A stretch of DNA of 6,999 bases from Bacillota bacterium. GTDB lineage: Bacteria; Bacillota; Clostridia; Acetivibrionales; DSM-2933. Under the pieces are notes generated by a model, which ran no database searches, had not been told where the DNA came from, and worked only from the letters and a program-made list of their open reading frames with translations. Shown here in pieces: positions 5,015 through 6,999 of this stretch; position 1 is the first letter of the stretch, and every line of letters starts with the position of its first letter. Position numbers and translations under genes: made by a program. The stretch covers positions 1 through 6,999 of the forward strand of contig JAUZPS010000253.1 of NCBI GenBank assembly GCA_030705945.1, written 5' to 3'.

Positions 5015-6999
5015 GATGATGCTAATCAGCAAACGCAGGATTATGAAGTAACAGGACGAGATTATATAAACCTGCCTTCCGAATGGAAGGGCAATGCGGC
5101 AGGTGACGGAATACTTCAGACAAATATTTATCCAGATTCGGAGCCGCAGGTTCGACGGGTAGGAAATACAAATGTTGTTGTATGGCTTGCTGACGATGCC
5201 TCAAGGAATTCCGTGAATAGGACAAGGCTTATGTATTCCATACAGACCGTTGCTAATGGAACCTGGTCATCTCCCTTGCCAGTCGATAATGATGGAACGG
5301 CGGACTTTTATCCAGACATTGAAACCGATGGAACCGATATATTTGTGACTTGGCAGAACATAAACAAGGAATTTTCGGAGTCTGACGCGACTCTTGAAAA
5401 GCTTGCGCAAGCCAGTGAGATTATGGTTTCAAAATATAATAAGCTCACAAACAGCTTTGAGACGCCAGTCAAGCTCACTGATAACAATGTCCTTGACCAG
5501 ACGCCAGTGACAGCGGTCGCAAACGGAAAAGCTTATGTTTCATGGGTTACGAACGATGCTAATGACCTTTTCGGAACAAAAGGCAAAAGCAGTATTATGT
5601 ACAGTCAGTATGACGGAACAGCATGGAAGCCTGCAAAAAAAATTGCGGATAACACGGGCATTTTAATATCTATGTCTGCGACGGCAATTTCTGATAAATT
5701 ATGTTTGGCTTATTCGATAGATACAGATAATAAGCTTGAGACATTGGTTGATCGCGAGATATTCTACACCATTGTGGACGGCAGTTCTTCAATAAGCCAA
5801 AAGCAGCTGACAAGCAACAATGTAATTGATTCAAAACCCGAAATGATTACAAGAAACAATAAAGCATCGGTATTCTGGTATGAAGATAAAAAGATAAAAT
5901 ATGTTGAGGATATTACTTCTCCTGTTATAAAAGACTTTCTGCCCGAACCTCTGGATGGGTATAACGACAACTTTAAAGTGGCCTTTGACAAGGACAACAT
6001 CTGCCTCATGTGGACTAAACAGGTCGATGGGAGCATTGAAGTTTTCGGAGCTTTTTATGATACTGTAGTAAAAGAGATGACAGATATTGTTAAGCTTACA
6101 GATACAAAACAGAGGATTATAAGCTTTGACGGTATATATGATCCAAAGGGAGAGCTAAATATTATATGCAATAGAGCAGAAAAAGTTGAAAAGACTGTGG
6201 AAGGTAATAAACTCTACGACTCAGGGTTAAGCGACCTTTTTGTTACAAAGATAGCATGGGAGACTAACGGTTCTGCGGATATTGCGTCAACATTCTACAA
6301 TGAATCAGATTTTTGCCAAGGAAAGCCAATGTCAATATCTTTTGACTTTAAAAACATAGGCAATAAGGCAATTAAGAAACTTGTTATCGAAGCATATGAT
6401 GGCAACCCTTTTAATGGGGGCAAGAAACTTAATCAGAGCACTACCATAAACGATTATATAACACCTGGAAGCTCAAAAAATATTGTTGCGAATTTTACCC
6501 CAAAAGAAGCAAGAAAATATGATCTCTATCTTGAAGTTGTGGTAGATGACGATGCTGATATAGACATGACGGATAACATTATTTATGCGGATATCGGCTA
6601 TTGCGACATAACTATAGACAAGCTGACCGTTATGGGAAATGAAGACTCGAAGACGCTGGTAGTGACAGTGAAAAACACGAGCAATATCAATGCAAACGAT
6701 GTTATGATTTCTGGAAAGGAAGATTCGGTCAGCGGAAAAGAAATATTTCATAAGGGTCCCTTTGTAATAAAGGCGGGGCAACAGCAGCAAATCTTATACG
6801 CAATAAACACAAAGGACATGGAATATGACAAGGATGGAGTAAAAATCATATATCTTACGCTGACTACATCCAGTGAGGAAAGGTATACTTCTAACAACAC
6901 CACCTCATTTATGCTCACAAAAAGACTGCCTTCAATTCCGTTAGAGGTAATGGTCCTGAATCAGGCAAATTCAAAAGATAAGATAGCTGTAGAGCTTGC
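4922..6999 (+). CDS. Secreted beta-propeller and CARDB-domain protein, 3' end outside the window
   Basis: The frame opens at ATG 4922 behind a good ribosome binding site and stays open to the window edge, giving 692 codons with no stop. Residues 1-31 are a signal peptide. Residues about 75-445 contain six or seven blade-like repeats of roughly 45-60 residues: a strand with Asn/Asp-Gly then V-x-V-x-W, a strand like I-M-Y-S-x-Y, then a W or F with x-x-P. This suggests a sialidase- or WD40-like propeller. No Asp-box series (SxDxGxTW) is present, so sialidase activity is not supported. Residues 447-560 and 562-666 look like CARDB-type Ig domains, and a further module starts at about 668. The product is probably exported and binds a surface or polymer ligand. 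The gene follows gene 1 after 205 bp in the same direction and could be co-transcribed or have its own promoter. The propeller fold is inferred from repeats only. Confidence 0.9.
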   Translation, partial: MGKRLSKKSRLCALALGCLVMLQGFGQIVFADDANQQTQDYEVTGRDYINLPSEWKGNAAGDGILQTNIYPDSEPQVRRVGNTNVVVWLADDASRNSVNRTRLMYSIQTVANGTWSSPLPVDNDGTADFYPDIETDGTDIFVTWQNINKEFSESDATLEKLAQASEIMVSKYNKLTNSFETPVKLTDNNVLDQTPVTAVANGKAYVSWVTNDANDLFGTKGKSSIMYSQYDGTAWKPAKKIADNTGILISMSATAISDKLCLAYSIDTDNKLETLVDREIFYTIVDGSSSISQKQLTSNNVIDSKPEMITRNNKASVFWYEDKKIKYVEDITSPVIKDFLPEPLDGYNDNFKVAFDKDNICLMWTKQVDGSIEVFGAFYDTVVKEMTDIVKLTDTKQRIISFDGIYDPKGELNIICNRAEKVEKTVEGNKLYDSGLSDLFVTKIAWETNGSADIASTFYNESDFCQGKPMSISFDFKNIGNKAIKKLVIEAYDGNPFNGGKKLNQSTTINDYITPGSSKNIVANFTPKEARKYDLYLEVVVDDDADIDMTDNIIYADIGYCDITIDKLTVMGNEDSKTLVVTVKNTSNINANDVMISGKEDSVSGKEIFHKGPFVIKAGQQQQILYAINTKDMEYDKDGVKIIYLTLTTSSEERYTSNNTTSFMLTKRLPSIPLEVMVLNQANSKDKIAVEL
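6260..6919 (+). repeat. Two CARDB-like domains in gene 2
   Basis: Residues 447-560 carry the CARDB pattern: a strand reading I-S-F-D-F-K-N-I-G-N near 472-481, a P-G-S segment, and an acidic tail with D-M-T-D-N (548-552) that resembles the usual D-x-x-x-x-I-x-E-x-N-E-x-N-N ending. Residues 562-666 repeat the plan with V-V-T-V-K-N-T-S-N, I-K-A-G-Q and a terminal Y-T-S-N-N. CARDB domains are Ig-fold modules common in bacterial and archaeal surface proteins. Confidence 0.7.

Overview
The window holds two large protein-coding genes on the + strand, both cut by the window edges, with a 205-bp regulatory-looking gap between them. No RNA genes, transposase, CRISPR array or metabolic enzyme is visible. 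Base composition is about 40% G+C (estimated by eye on sample lines), with many AGA/AGG and ATA codons. The second gene has a strong purine-rich ribosome binding site and a Lys/Arg-rich signal peptide. Together these suggest a low-GC Gram-positive (Firmicutes), perhaps a soil or fibre-associated clostridium. The genus is an inference.

Region 1 (1-4716) is the 3' portion of a giant, apparently extracellular protein. At least 1571 residues are present and the N-terminus lies outside the window. It is a chain of beta-sandwich modules: a partial fibronectin type III (Fn3) domain, two Ig-like/Fn3 pairs of almost identical length, a PKD domain, a carboxypeptidase-regulatory-like domain, two Ig-like domains, a PA14 domain, further beta domains and a Pro/Asp/Glu-rich linker. 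The last 260 or so residues match no family I recognise; they combine a charged helical stretch with Gly-rich beta segments.

Region 2 (4717-4921) contains a 66-bp imperfect inverted repeat that could terminate gene 1, and two candidate promoters. It also has a direct repeat AAACGC-N4-AAACGC, a 13-bp stem-loop with a nested alternative hairpin, a possible 7-codon leader ORF, and the ribosome binding site of gene 2.

Region 3 (4922-6999) is the 5' portion of a second secreted protein. It has a signal peptide, a beta-propeller-like repeat region and two CARDB-like domains, and runs off the right edge at the start of another domain.

Both genes encode modular, probably surface-exposed or secreted, adhesion or carbohydrate-binding style proteins in the same orientation, so they may act together at the cell surface. 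Nothing in the window gives either an enzymatic activity. The architecture loosely recalls proteins I have seen beside RHS/polymorphic-toxin loci in Bacilli and Clostridia, but no RHS repeat or toxin domain is present here.
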